Assembly (NCBI GenBank): GCA_964034945.1
Contig: OZ035962.1
Location: 12,591,888-12,655,887, forward strand
Direction: 5' to 3'
Source: Chrysopilus asiliformis
Lineage: Eukaryota > Arthropoda > Insecta > Diptera > Rhagionidae
DNA length: 64,000 nt
Position numbers and translations under genes: made by a program. The notes beneath the pieces were generated by a model. The model was not told the origin of the DNA and did no database searches. It worked only from the letters and a program-made list of their open reading frames with translations. Below are positions 50,389 through 62,639 of the stretch, in pieces. The first letter of the stretch is position 1. The number at the start of each line of letters is the position of its first letter.

Positions 50389-50856
50389 GCACCAAACGCT
50401 TATTTTATATCATATTACATTACTTTACGTATTTTGAATCAACACAAAAATGGAAAAAAAATCGAGCCGTGACTGGGATTCGAAAAAAAGCAGACTCATA
50501 CCCCTATTATGAAAGTCGCGAGACTCGTCGCACTGCGGCAAATCTGCCACTGCGGACTGTTTTGGTATTATATTAGTCCGCGTTTCAAGCAATTTCAAGT
50601 CCGCATCTTTTTCTTTTTTGGTGCACCAAACGCTTATTTTATATCATATTACATTACTTTACGTATTTTGAATCAACACAAAAATGGAAAAAAAATCGAG
50701 CCGTGACTGGGATTCGAAAAAAAGCAGACTCATACCCCTATTATGAAAGTCGCGAGACTCGTCGCACTGCGGCAAATCTGCCACTGCGGACTGTTTTGGT
50801 ATTATATTAGTCCGCGTTTCAAGCAATTTCAAGTCCGCATCTTTTTTGGTGCGGAC
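50389..50856. repeat. Tandem duplication, 234-bp unit, two copies
   Basis: Units start at 50389 and 50623 with GCACCAAACGCTTATTTTAT and contain CAGACTCATACCCCTATTAT and GCGAGACTCGTCGCACTGCG at a constant offset of 234. They are nearly identical except near the end of the second unit. The paired open frames inside are a consequence of the duplication. Confidence 0.8.
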
Positions 50857-51107
50857 TCATCTTTTCCAGTAACACATTTCGAGGTTATGAGAATAACAGG
50901 CCGTGGAATTAAACGAGTTTTTCATTTTTACATATTTATAATTATTTGATTGGAAAATTAATTTTTGCATTTTTAAATATTTATATTTATTAACTCCATT
51001 TAATGTACTTCAATTAAACTTGGAAGATCCAACGGATTTGAAGTATACATAAGAGAGTTCCTCTCATCTTTGTCAAGATTTTGATCCCGAAAAATTAACA
51101 AACAAGC

Positions 51108-51235
51108 ACCCCGATTGCGAGTGTCGTGTCGTTTTCGACAACAGTCGTTTCACGTGTTGTTATTAGTGTTTTTCTACCAACAACAACACGTAAAACGACT
51201 CTTGTCGAAAACGACACGACACTCGCAATCGGGGT
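51108..51235. repeat. Hairpin with shared centre, copy 2
   Basis: Arms ACCCCGATTGCGAGTGTCG and complement, each about 48 bases, around the centre GTTGTTATTAGTG...CCAACAACAAC. The arms match those of 54451-54566; the centre also matches the hairpin at 286-404. Confidence 0.8.
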
Positions 51236-53309
51236 AAATGTTGGCAAAAAGTCCGGTTTGACAGCTCATCGCGTAGCATCGCATGTCATTGCATCGTCCG
51301 CAGTCGCTGAATGCAAGCAGACTCTCATAATACCGATTGTACTGCGGAGCCGACTAGCGACTTTCGAGTCCGCAAGACTCCCATAATAAGCCGATCAATT
51401 TTGCGGACCCCGACAAAGTTTTTTTGAGTACAACAAAATCTAAAAAGTTGATTGTTTCAGGCAAGATGTTTATTTAAAATGGTGATTCCGAATATCAAAG
51501 AAAAAAAGAATGTTTATAGTTTTACAAAAATTATTTAGTAAAAAGAAGTACAAATTTTACTTTAATTTAAAAAATGGTATTGGTATCCTTTGCAAGATAT
51601 TTCTTACAAATTCAATTAAAATCTTTCATATAATCTTAGCTAGAATTGGATAGTTTTCGAAAGGTTAGAAGTTTACATCGAACGAGACTTTCTTTTAGAA
51701 TTTCTTGGGTTTTCGCTTCCCATCATGGCTTCATTCCATCTTTTTTGGCAACATAATTCATTGTTTTAATGTCCCGACGATTTTTTTTACCTGTACATTG
51801 CTCATATTCCAAGTATTAATAGAAAAATCCCATGTAACCGAGAATTTACAATGAAATTCTGCAAACAAAAATTTTCAAGTTTCCTTGGATTTTTTTCTTT
51901 TGTTCATTTTTTGAATACCTTGTTATTTAACAATACAATAGCTAAAATTTTAAATACTTTTTTTTTAAAGTTTTACCTCAGATATGTTCAGAGATGTGGT
52001 AGCACGAAAAACACAAAAAAACGACATTTTTTTTATTTTTCCCCCCATATCTCGGATTTGGATATTAAAGTTTTGGAACCAGGACACCAAAATTGACCAA
52101 AAACCATTAAATTTAGGGAAGAACCCAAAATTGTGTTATGAATCTTAAAAGATTTTATAATACAAAAATTGGTGTTTAATTATCTTTGCAACAATTCTTT
52201 TTAACAAATCGGTTCGCGTCGCGTAATAATTACTAAAAAAATAAAAATATAATAAAAAATATAATGAAATAAATAAAATACTGAAAACGATATTTCATTC
52301 ATATTTATTCACAATAAAAACTTTTTGTAAAATTTGCAGCTTTATGACAATATTTCGCTTTATTTTTTTATAATTACTCCAACACACAAAAAAAAAAGGA
52401 AATAAAATAAATTAAAACGACGTGCCATTAGAGAGCTAGTAGTTTTTGTATTGTAAATAAAAACATCGATTTTTTTATTTCAAAAAAATGGAAAAATAAC
52501 GACTTAATTGATGTTAAAATAGAAAAAGACAAAAAGTATATATTAAAAAGACTGATTGCCCTTGTACAAAAGAGGATAATAATAGTGTGTGTAAAAAAAT
52601 AAATTATTTTCTTTGATATTTCTCTAATCAAACATTTTCATTTGATTATGACCTGAAAAAATAATTTAATCTATTGTTTTGCAATAAAATTGAATGAAAT
52701 ATTCGTTTTCCAAGGATAAAATAAAATTACAGCAAAAAAAAAAATGAAATTATAATTCTGAATAAATTTACTTTGTTATTTCGTAAGTTATTCTGAACAT
52801 CGTGTTTTCCACATCGTTATTGATAGAAAAAATATAAATAAAATATTAATAATAATAATTATTGCTAAATTAGGAAAATACAAAATGTTTTATGAAATAA
52901 TAATCAAATGGAGAAGAAATTAAAGCAAAATGATACAAAGAGAATTTTTTTTAAAATAATATTACATTGTTGATGGTAGGAAAAGTATAGAACTTTATCG
53001 GTTCTTAAAAATATGTTTATTTCCTCTGTTCTTTTATGGATTATTAACAATTATTATTATTAGGAATTTTTATTTATATTTTTTAAAATTATTTTGAAAC
53101 AACAATGTATATAAACTTTTTAGAGTGAGAGTCAAAAAATAAAAATAAAATATATATTTATAAAAAAAAAATTAACAATAAAGCAAAAAAAAAAATTAGA
53201 AATAAAAAAAATTAATATTTTTTTTTGTATATTACAAAAATCTAACAACAAATAAAAAAAATCATTGAAAAATGAGATATTCTTCTGGGGAAATGAAAAA
53301 AAAAACATT

Positions 53310-53415
53310 CGTGTGATCGTCGGTTTCTTCGTCGCGTTATTGGACCTCCGCCCCAAGGTCTCGTTGAATCGTTTGAATCGTCGCGTTCGGCCTACCGACC
53401 TTAAATGCGTTCTCT
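53310..53415. other. GC-rich islet in AT-rich desert
   Basis: About 105 bases with many CG dinucleotides (GATCGTCGGTTTCTTCGTCG ... GTCGCGTTCGGCCTACCGAC) inside DNA that is almost pure A+T. It could be an exon, a structured RNA or a transposon fragment; open frames exist on both strands but neither is recognisable. Confidence 0.35.
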
Positions 53416-54102
53416 CGTCGAATAAAATACATTTCAAATTGAACACAAATCGAATAAATCAACATTGGTCTAGTATTATTTCATTATTTTTGTAAGCTCT
53501 TTTCTCCTCTAACTAACATGCATAATTATCATAATAACATTATATTTAAATAATTTATCGCATGGTTTCAAGCAATTTGAAATAATTTTATTCGGGGAAC
53601 GCATAATCAGGTTAAGAACAATAGTTGTTTTAAGTAAATCGTTGTTTAACTTATTGTTGAAATGATTTGTTCAAGCGTTTTTATTTTATTCATTTCAATT
53701 ATTAAAAACATTTTGGATAAATTTAAAAAAAGCTCTAGATCATGGAAAATACAAAGGAAATTTTGTGTTTTTGGCTTTCATCCAAATTCAGTTTTTTTTA
53801 ACTGATTTTTAAATTACGATTTCTATAAGATCTATCATTTTTAATTATTCGGTAAATTGCTTTCGCACTTTTTACCATAAAACACGCTTTTTACCATAAA
53901 AATTAGGCCACTTTTGAATTTTGATCAGCGTCAGCAAAATTTAGAAAATTCGCTGCGTCTATGACGTCACGAGTGACTCTCATCCTATGAAATAATTTTG
54001 CTGACGCTTCCGGGCCATTATAATTCAGCGTTTAACCCATTAATCCTCACTGTTACATATATGTAACGCATAAATCGCCTTGTTTGGAAGCTTGTCATTT
54101 AA

Positions 54103-54298
54103 CCCTTTCAGACCTGAATTATTTTTTTTAAAAATTTGGTTGTGATAAAATTTGTGTTGATAAAGTGGGTAAATAAGAGTAAGAAAATATTGAAAAAAAA
54201 ATCCAAGATCTATTACTGTTTTCGATAGCTTGTAATGTGTACAAACGTTCGCACAAATGTAACCAAATGTAAAAATGTAACCACCGGGTCTGAAAGAG
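54103..54298. mobile_element. TTAA-flanked MITE, copy B (piggyBac-like)
   Basis: Same ends and interior words as 930-1134 in the same direction, flanked by TTAA at 54099-54102 and 54299-54302. Internal indels distinguish the copies (205 versus 196 bp). Confidence 0.7.
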
Positions 54299-54450
54299 TT
54301 AAATATTTTGCATGTGGCAGCTTTGAATACGGTTATTAGATATCCAAAAGGTTTTCTCATTAATTAGGAAACAAGTATTCCTACGAAGAGTAAAACTGTT
54401 TCATCAAAATTTCAATGCTGAAAATATCAGACCGCTAATGGGTTAAACAA

Positions 54451-54566
54451 TCACCCCGATTGCGAGTGTAGTGTCGTTTTACGTGTTGTTGTTGGTAGAA
54501 AAACACTAACAACAACACGTAAAACGACTCTTGTCAAAAACGACACGACACTCGCAATCGGGGTGA
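54451..54566. repeat. Hairpin with shared centre, copy 3 (centre inverted)
   Basis: Ends TCACCCCGATTGCGAG and complement. The right arm is almost the same as that of 51108-51235, but the centre (GTTGTTGTTGGTAG...TAACAACAAC) is reverse-complemented relative to it, and the left arm lacks about 16 bases. Confidence 0.8.
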
Positions 54567-55178
54567 TTTTTTTAATAATTTGCCACAAAGTTCTAATCGG
54601 GTGTCTCCACTTGCGTTTTATATTCCCATAATTTATGGAGTGACGATTCAGAAATCGTGGTGCTATCACAAAATAATAATGAAATAAAAATCCGTGGTAA
54701 ATTCTATCAAAAAATGAACATTTTTTTTATGTTTTCGAAGTCAAGAGATTTTTTTAATATTTAGAAAAAAAACGGAATGCGATATTTAAGTGTTTTTATG
54801 GTATTTTTTATTTTAAATTTCCTATTTTACAAGGATTGCAGAGGCTACCACGATTTGCTTTCTTGCCAAAACCTTCTTAAGAAAAAAAATAGAATGGGAA
54901 ACTTTTTTTAACAGAAAAAAACGCAAGTGAAGACGCCCAAAATTCCACTCTCATAAAATTCGTGTGAAACTGTGGTTGCCCAGTAAAAAAAATTTTTACG
55001 AAATGTGTATACAAGTATTTTGTCCCATCCATCGTAATTGGATTTTTTCGGCTGCTAAAAGCGAGTGGTACGGAAAACCTGCGGTAGGTTATTAAGAACA
55101 AGGGGCAAAGCAAACCCAACTCCATACACTTTTGTTGAACAAAATTTCAGCATATTTGTTACAACATTGTGCAATTAA

Positions 55179-55305
55179 ATGCCGTTTGCACCAAAGAAAC
55201 TTAGCAACTTATGTTCAACATAAATTATTTAAGTCCAAGATTTTCTACAGTTTACGTATGCTAAGCACAATTTAATATTTTAAAAATAGGTGGCGCAAAC
55301 GGTCC
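55179..55305. mobile_element. 127-bp MITE, copy 2, TAA flanks
   Basis: Ends ATGCCGTTTGC and GCAAACGGTCC; TAA at 55176-55178 and 55306-55308. Same length as 12575-12701 and in reverse orientation to it. Confidence 0.7.
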
Positions 55306-58300
55306 TAAATCAAAATCAGTTACTTTTTTTAAATGTTAACAGCCCTACACCTCTATAGAACAGTTTTTGTTAAATCTGTTATAAAAATATTTTTGAAGAT
55401 TTTTTTTTCTTCAAAATTCTTAAGCGAATGAATTTTATTCTCATTATCTGGAGCTTTATCAAACATTTCTGATTATTAAATATTTTTTTCAATGCTTAAA
55501 TTTTATTTAAATATTTAAATAGTATTTAAAAGGTTAATAAGTTATTACAGTTTAATAAAAAAAAACTCAGTTTATTTTCATTGTTTTTAGTGAAATTCTT
55601 TAACAATTCATTTCAAAAAAGGCTCTGTTGACAACATATAATAAAATAATAATAAATTAAAAACTAAAAATAAATCGTGATTTCGTATGTACCTAAACCA
55701 AATTCACGGGAATTTGGTCGCGCCGCGTTTTTCGCGTTTTACTCGGGTGATCGTTAATATTTAAGTCGACAATTAGAATTTATATATTTATTATTAAATA
55801 ATGAAAAAAAAAATGAAACTAAATGAGAAATTGAAACTATAGAATAATATAATCACAATTATAATTTTTTAAGAATATTTTTTTTTCGTTTTACGTTTAT
55901 TGTTTCCATAACACATTTAAAATTGTTTTTTTTATTACCACCATTTCAACAACACAGCAAAAAATTAATAAATAAATAAAAAAACAGTTAGTCATCTCAT
56001 TATAAATCTTAATTTAATAAATATTATTTCTCTTTTTATTTTTAAAAGTATTCTTTCGTAGTAGTTATCATGATGTATAGAAAATATAAAATTCAAAATG
56101 CTCAAAAAATTTATTCAATGAAAGGAAAGTAATATATTTATATGGTAAAAAAAAATAGCAATAAATTTTTTACACTATCAGATTTCATCATTTTCCCTAT
56201 TAAATAAAAGAATATCTAGTGAATTAATAAAGACAAAATTAGCAAAATATAAAACAAAATTTAAATGCATAAAAAAAGAACTTAAAACAGAATAGTTTCG
56301 TGTTTTTAGTGTATGAATGAGGGATACTGAAAGTTGACATATTGTTCCTAAGTTTTATACGCAATATCAATAAAGAAAAATAAATTTTTATAAAATGTCG
56401 AATATCTCTTTTCCGAGATCTGAAAGAACTACATCGCACCGATAGGAACAAAATAACTGTCACAACTAAAATTTCTACAAATTTTATCAGTGGTCAACTT
56501 TCATATCAGTCTGAATGTCTTGTGATTTTATAATTTTTTATATTTGAAAAAAACAAGGAAAAGTTTAAAAAATGTGATTTTTTAAATTTTCTCTCAACTT
56601 TTGGTAATAATACAAAGAATTTGAAATGTATTAAACAATTAACAGAAGTCTCAACGGTTTCCTTTTACCCTAAAGAGGTTTTGATAATACATATTGTGGC
56701 TTTTCGACCATCGAAATAAATAGAAAAAAGATAGAAATCAAACTTTATCAAACACCTCATTCCTTCCTAATCACTATTTAAAAAAAAGTAAATAAATTAT
56801 AAGTAAAAATATATATTATTTATACCACATGGATACGAAATAAACACAAAAAAAATAATACTATTAAATAATATAAATAGAATTGAAAAATATTTAAAAT
56901 AACATAAAACAAACAATCGTGCATATATAATTACATAAAGTTGAAATAATATTCAAAAAAAAAATCATTCAACAGATATTGGAAAATGTCATAAACTATC
57001 TTTCATTCAAAATTATTAATAAATTAAAAGATGAAACTACATATATTTTGAGAAAATACATTGATAGAAAAATTATCATATAAATGAATATTAAATATTG
57101 ATAATAAATAAATAAGTCTAAAAATTAAATGGTAAAGAAAACATAGAAACGTACAGTCAAACAGATATTTTTATCATAAGCCTACAAGAGTGATTAAATT
57201 GATTCACTTTTAGATGTAGCTGAAAATGAGAAAATATAACAAAACAATTATGTAATTGCGAAAAATCCTATGTTTTGTGCTTTTTTTTATTTCGAATAAA
57301 ATTAATTATATATGGCATGTTGGTGTTCTTTTTATTATTATTATTCAGTAATTTTTCGTTTACATCAGTTGCAGGTTTTTTCCGCAAGTTAAATAAAAAG
57401 AGGCGGTAAAATTGAAAAGCGTCACTTACTTTTGTTGATGGACTTGTATTTAATTATCCTGGTATTCGAGAAATATATTAGATTGAAATTCTATACCTTA
57501 ACAGTCAAAAGATGGAGCTTTGAACAGAAACTGATGCGTCCCGCCAAACATTTTTTTAGAACAAAATTTTAAAAACCGATGTTTGGACGTTACCTAGCTG
57601 ACAATATTTCTTTCAGTTTCTTCTTGTACAAGCTAGATCCATGAAAATTTACAGGCATGTTTGGTCTAGAGCGATTTAATCATAGCTATTCTGGAATCCG
57701 AAATTAAAATCTAAAACCAAACTCAGTCGATTCAATTCGCCCCTCAATTGGTATTGTGAAATCTGTAACGAGTAATTCTACCCTCAAAACGTCACTAGAT
57801 CACACGCAATCGAACAGAATGGAAACGCAGCGGATTCAAGAATACAAATTGAGGTAAAACCGAGCTACTTCGGATTCCAGAATAGGCATGATTTTTTTGT
57901 AAATAATGGGGAGATATACAGACCCGGTTATATTATAAATTGTGTAGAGACATACTGCTTCTAGGACTTTCAGAACCAACTTAAATCATAGTGGGAAGGG
58001 ACAGTTTATGCAATTTTTCAGCATTTTTTTTTACTGTGTTACGCTTATCAACGGAATTCTACTATGGAGTTGAAGATGATAGAAAAGTCACCTAAACGAT
58101 AACAGCATAGACAATCTCTCTCTTTCCATGACATGGACGGTCAAATTTTCATAGGACTTTGCATAAAACTAAAAGCATTTTCGATTGCTTGGAATTTGGG
58201 GATGGTCGATCAAACAGTTTATCTCAATTTTTGTCTGTGATTATTTAGATAAAAAGATTCGTTGCACCTGTGGCATCTTAGTTTTTCGAAATACAACAAA

Positions 58301-58645
58301 AAATGCGCCGCAGGCACGTTTTTATTGAATACATTAGACAGAAATTAGATAAAAAATGTGCTACGAGCGAGATCTTTTGAATGCCAAGAATTTTTCTTTA
58401 TAAATTTCAATGGAGTTGCAAGGATGTGACAAGACTGTCTTAATTATGTACGTGTTCAAAACTCCTGCATTTTTTCTGCATGTTTTGTCTTCGTATATGT
58501 TTGAGAACGACTGTACGAAATTGTCCGAAGTTAACCTAAAAAGTCGACACCTTTTTAAGAATAATTACCACAAAACAAGGAGACCAATAATGCAAATACA
58601 ACATTTATATATAAAAATTACTTTATTTTTAATCAAACTCTTAAA

Positions 58646-58998
58646 CTAGTCTTTCATTTCGCCCTCTTCGTCTTCCTCATCGATTCCTTTTATGTAGAGA
58701 ACATTGTTGCAACGAATCAAAACTTCGCCAAGGTTTCCTGCAAGGAAATTAATATATTTATTTTCACATAAAAGATTCTTCATGCATTTGATAGTTAAAA
58801 AAGGTGAAAATTATCGGATCTACCTGTAACTTGGCCGTTTATGTGCTCTTCGGTGTTTGCTAATTGCATGTTCATATAGCTGTCGACGGAAACCAAATAT
58901 CCTTTATATTCGTGGCCCCACTTCAACTTTACTGCAACCGGCTTTCCTGTTAGACCATTCAGGAACGGTTTCGGGTTAATTGGCATAGCCGCAGACAT
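58646..58998 (-). CDS. SmF: Small nuclear ribonucleoprotein F (SmF), 2 exons, 88 aa
   Basis: Exons (minus strand): 58998-58824 and 58737-58646, GT-AG, 267 bases in frame. The protein begins [20 protein letters not shown] and shows both Sm motifs: Sm1 ([19 protein letters not shown], then [10 protein letters not shown]) and Sm2 ([15 protein letters not shown]), with the short acidic tail [11 protein letters not shown]. SmF is one of seven Sm proteins forming the ring on spliceosomal U snRNAs. Length fits the family (about 86-88 aa). A longer frame extends upstream of the ATG but the conserved N-terminus begins at 58998. Divergent from USE1. Confidence 0.97.
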
Positions 58999-59638
58999 CT
59001 TTACAGCGATTAAATGTAATATTTCACGGGAAAAACAATCTGGATTATAACCAAACAATAATAAACGTTTTGATTTCGCGAGGGCCCGGTGTTGGTATTG
59101 CCAACTCAAATGTAGTCCACGTTTACATAGCGAGCGAAGTCAAACTAAATTTATGAAATTCGTTTTTTATTCTTATAAATATTGCAGGTTTTCAAAACAA
59201 TTAAAATTTCATCTATTTGTCGATAATTCACAAGTAATGAATTATTTTACACAATTTTTACAAGCCAAATTGGTTCATGCAGATTTAAAACTGCATTCCA
59301 AAAAAAAGTAATCAAAATTTTCCACTAGCGCCCCTGACGGCGAACACCAGTGAATCCACTATAAAGGTTGTGAGAGGAACTATTTTTAACAACTAAATAT
59401 TTAGTCCACTTTTTGGCCACCCGCGACGCCACGGTGAAGTTTTGGTTCTTGCTTTTGCTTTTTTTTAGCGCGAATGTGGCGCCGTGGCTAAAAAAGGAAC
59501 TTTTCGGCGTACGTAGAACGTGGCCCCACGTTAGCTTTGTGAAGTGCCTGACGTTTCTTCAATTTTGATGTCATCGCAGTCAGGAATTCGGACAAGTGGT
59601 TGATTTTTCGTGAATTTCTAGTAATTTAATGCAGGAAA
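58999..59638. promoter_or_regulatory. Shared divergent promoter region SmF / USE1
   Basis: 640 bases separate the two divergent start codons. The stretch at 59330-59530 is GC-richer, with inverted words GGCCACCCGCGACGCCACGG and GGCGCCGTGGC. No TATA box is obvious near either start. Bidirectional use is inferred from layout only. Confidence 0.4.
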
Positions 59639-60621
59639 ATGGTTACGAAGCTGGAAATAAATGTTAGAAGTTTGTTGTCGCATTGCGAGGAGCTCTCAAA
59701 AGATGAAAGCAATTTCTGGCGACTGAAAAAGTACATAAAATCACTGGACACGATGATTCTGGAGTTTAAGGAAAGCGAGTAAGAAAAGTTTTCAAGGAAT
59801 TTTTAATTACCTTTAAATTAATTCACTATAACTTAAGGGAAGCTAGTCAGAGAGCAATATCGGACTACAGTTCACGTTTGCAATCTCTGAAAACAACCAC
59901 CAATTTTGTGGAAAGTCCTCCCGCCGAAAAGAAACTAAGATCGAAAATTAAACACAAGGAAACTGGAGATGATTCTATTAAGGAAATTAATCAATTACAG
60001 GATTCCAAATATTTCTCGGAAATTAGAAAAGAGTTACTCAATGGTGAGGTTTTCATAAACGGTCTATCGGATTTGTTTCACGTGGAAAGTTAAATTTTCA
60101 GAGGACAATCTAAGAAAACGAGCAAACGCTCCGGGCGAAGAAAACATGGGACAAGCAATGAAGTATTATGCAGATTATCAGGAAAAGATCACAGAAGACA
60201 TGCTAACGTTAACAAGAAGTTTAAGGGAACAAACCGAAACTGCCAATAAAATTATTAAACGTGATACTGAGGTTAGTATTTAATGGGTTTTTTGCATCGG
60301 AAGATTTTACCTGATACTTAATTTTTTTGAAAATAAACAGAGTCCCTCATGCTGATAACATTTAATTTCACAGATAGTTGGAAAATCATCTCAAATGTCT
60401 GAAGGAAATATAAATTCATTGTCTAAGGAAGCCGAGACACTGCAGGACCATTCGAGGAAAGCCTGGAAATGTTGGATGTGGATAATGATTGCTTTAGTCA
60501 TGATGATTTTCATTTGTACATATTCGAATTTTAGTATTTTTTACGGATATTAACTGTGATATTTTCTCCAATTTTAGTTATGGTGCTTTTTATGAAAATA
60601 ATGAAGAAGAAAACTACGTGA
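59639..60621 (+). CDS. Use1: Vesicle transport SNARE USE1, 5 exons, 233 aa
   Basis: Exons: 59639-59778, 59838-60043, 60102-60271, 60374-60515, 60578-60621; 702 bases in frame, all GT-AG. USE1 is an ER-resident SNARE for retrograde Golgi-to-ER transport. Matching features: N-terminal LEINVRSLLSHCEEL and FWRLKKYIKSLDTMI; SRLQSLK; IRKELLN; the SNARE-motif region YYADYQEKITEDMLTLTRSL to IIKRDTE and LSKEAETLQDHSRK; and a C-terminal anchor beginning WKCWMWIMIALVMMIF (about residues 203-228) that ends MVLFMKIMKKKTT. The last exon supplies only 13 codons and completes the membrane span. Length is near the human protein (259 aa) with a shorter linker. Confidence 0.95.
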
Positions 60622-61156
60622 GATTCACCTTTATTAACTGGCAAAGAATTTGAATGCGTAAAGGATTATTTGGCGTGGGAATTTTATATCAATTTTGTGT
60701 TATTTATTTCGCTGTGAGAGCTAGGCAATTGTTCACATAATAATTTAAATAAAATTTACAGAATATATTTGAAATATGGACTTTTGCTCATATCTCCTTT
60801 TTTATTAAATCAGTTAAAATTTTATAAATTAAACTATTTATGATTTTCGAAATCTGCTTCAGTTTGGAATCAAATCTAAAACCGATTTGGAAAATTGCCC
60901 ATCAATGCCGTAAGTTTTTAATTCACAATCAAACATTTTCTCACACTTCGCATAATTTTTTTAAAATCAGTTCATGTCTGTATGATTCTTTTGTGTGTGA
61001 AAACGGCTGAACTGATTTACCTGAAATTTGGCATTGATTTTCATCGCAGTCCTATTTCCAATTGAAAAATGTATAAAACGGATCCAAACCTTATTTTCTC
61101 TGTTTATTACCCTTTTATAGGAAAACTTCTGAATTTTGTCCTATCCTCACTTTCAA

Positions 61157-61332
61157 TGAGCCTGTTCACATTGTTTGAAATAGTCCGTCTAATTATGACA
61201 GAAACTGGCACCATTAAGGCAAGGTGAGGAAGTGGGACGCTGAAAGGGCAGTCCCACTTCCTCACCTTGCTCTAATGTTGCCAGTTTCTGTCATAATTAG
61301 GCGGACTATTTCAACCAATGTGAACAGGCTCA
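61157..61332. repeat. Near-perfect palindrome, about 176 bp
   Basis: Arms begin TGAGCCTGTTCACATTG and include AATTATGACAGAAACTGGCA and GCAAGGTGAGGAAGTGGGAC, folded over a centre of roughly 10 bases (GCTGAAAGGGCA). Fold-back MITE is most likely. Confidence 0.75.
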
Positions 61333-61751
61333 ATGAGGCGCATTCTAGTTCTAGTTACTAAATAAACCTTCTTACACGAAGTATTGTTTCATCAAAAATT
61401 TCGACCTCTTAATTTTGCCTAAAAAACATTTTCTAAGCACTCCCGAGTCGATTGGAGCATTATCACAAAAATGTCTGTCTGTCTGTTAGTCTGTCTACAA
61501 GATTTTTCAAAAACTAATAGAGCTAGAGGCATGAAATTTTAGATGTTTCGTCCTGGAATGGAACGATCCCATCAACTTTTGGTGAAAATCGGTTAGCAGG
61601 AAGTTACCAAAATGGCGGTTTTTAAAAAAATCGCAATTTCGGTTTTTGTTGTTTACTCCGAAACTACGTTTCTTAGTAGTCTAATGCATAACAAAATGTG
61701 AAGATGATGTGAAGACAGTAAAATTTCCTACATTTTTGTCATTTACGATAA

Positions 61752-61974
61752 AGCCTAAACCCCAATTACGCGTTCGCGCGTGCGGCATGATTTTGTTCTG
61801 GCATCTAGTAGTTGTCACCGCGTCTAAAAGTAGAAACTGAGCCTACTCTACGCGGCAGGCACGCGGCAACGCGTCTGAGCAACACGCAATTATACATTTA
61901 CTCATATATATACGTAGTTTTTACCTTCACCGCGTGGCTGCCGCACGCGCGAACGCGTAATTGGGGTTTAGGCT
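61752..61974. mobile_element. MITE with TAA flanks
   Basis: Ends AGCCTAAACCCCAATTACGC and complement (about 37 bases), TAA at 61749-61751 and 61975-61977. Shares internal sequence with 45705-46082. Confidence 0.75.
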
Positions 61975-62639
61975 TAACTTGATATCTCAAATCGGTATAC
62001 AGATACATATATCGTTATTTAAAGAAAAACAGTTTTTTACGATTCTCTCGAAAATTAACGGGTTTTAGGTGGTTCAATGTATGAGGCGAATTAAAGAGAA
62101 TATTTTCCACAATTTAACCTTTTACTGTTATCCGTTGTCTTGTACCGTTATTGATATATTTTGATTAAAATGTAAAAAAAAGATTTTTGCGAAATGCTTG
62201 CAATTTACAGTTTTTCGAAAAGGCCAAATTGCAGATATGTATTAAAGTTTTCTACAATTTCCCCTTTTACCGTTATCGAGATATTTCAGATTTTGTAAAA
62301 TAAAAATTCATGTTTTCATGCAAACAAATACGTAAATTTTGTATAAGAAAGTCTTGTGCTGTTCACATCAGATATTTTCATTTATAGCAGAGCGTCATTT
62401 TCATGCTCATCAGGAAAAAAATTAGTAATTGTTAGTAAAAGGATAATTTTTGTTAAATAGTAACAGTAGATAATTAGGTAGTAAAGGGGCAACGGTAGAT
62501 AATTAAAATTTCAATGGGAATCATGCAAAACAACTATTTTATACTAAATCAATTGATTATATTTCTTATTTGTAAATAGTACATAGATAGGATTTAAACA
62601 AACAAAAATGAATGCATTTTATGCAAGAAATAATCAACT

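Larger units (their letters stand above)
47633..58645. other. AT-rich stretch of 11 kb without recognisable genes
   Basis: The first part is presumably Transportin 3' UTR (AATAAA-type signals from about 47905 on). The rest is extremely A+T-rich with long A and T runs and no frame resembling a protein. It contains the MITEs, hairpins and tandem duplication listed separately, an imperfect inverted repeat around CGCAGTACTGC at about 49480-49620, and a GC-rich islet at 53310-53415. Confidence 0.5.
60622..62639. other. Intergenic between USE1 and COPZ, repeat-filled
   Basis: Contains a diverged Helitron-like piece (about 60970-61060), a palindrome (61157-61332), a TAA-flanked MITE (61752-61974) and a TGTCTGTCTGTCTGTTAG microsatellite near 61472. 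No gene recognised. Confidence 0.5.
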
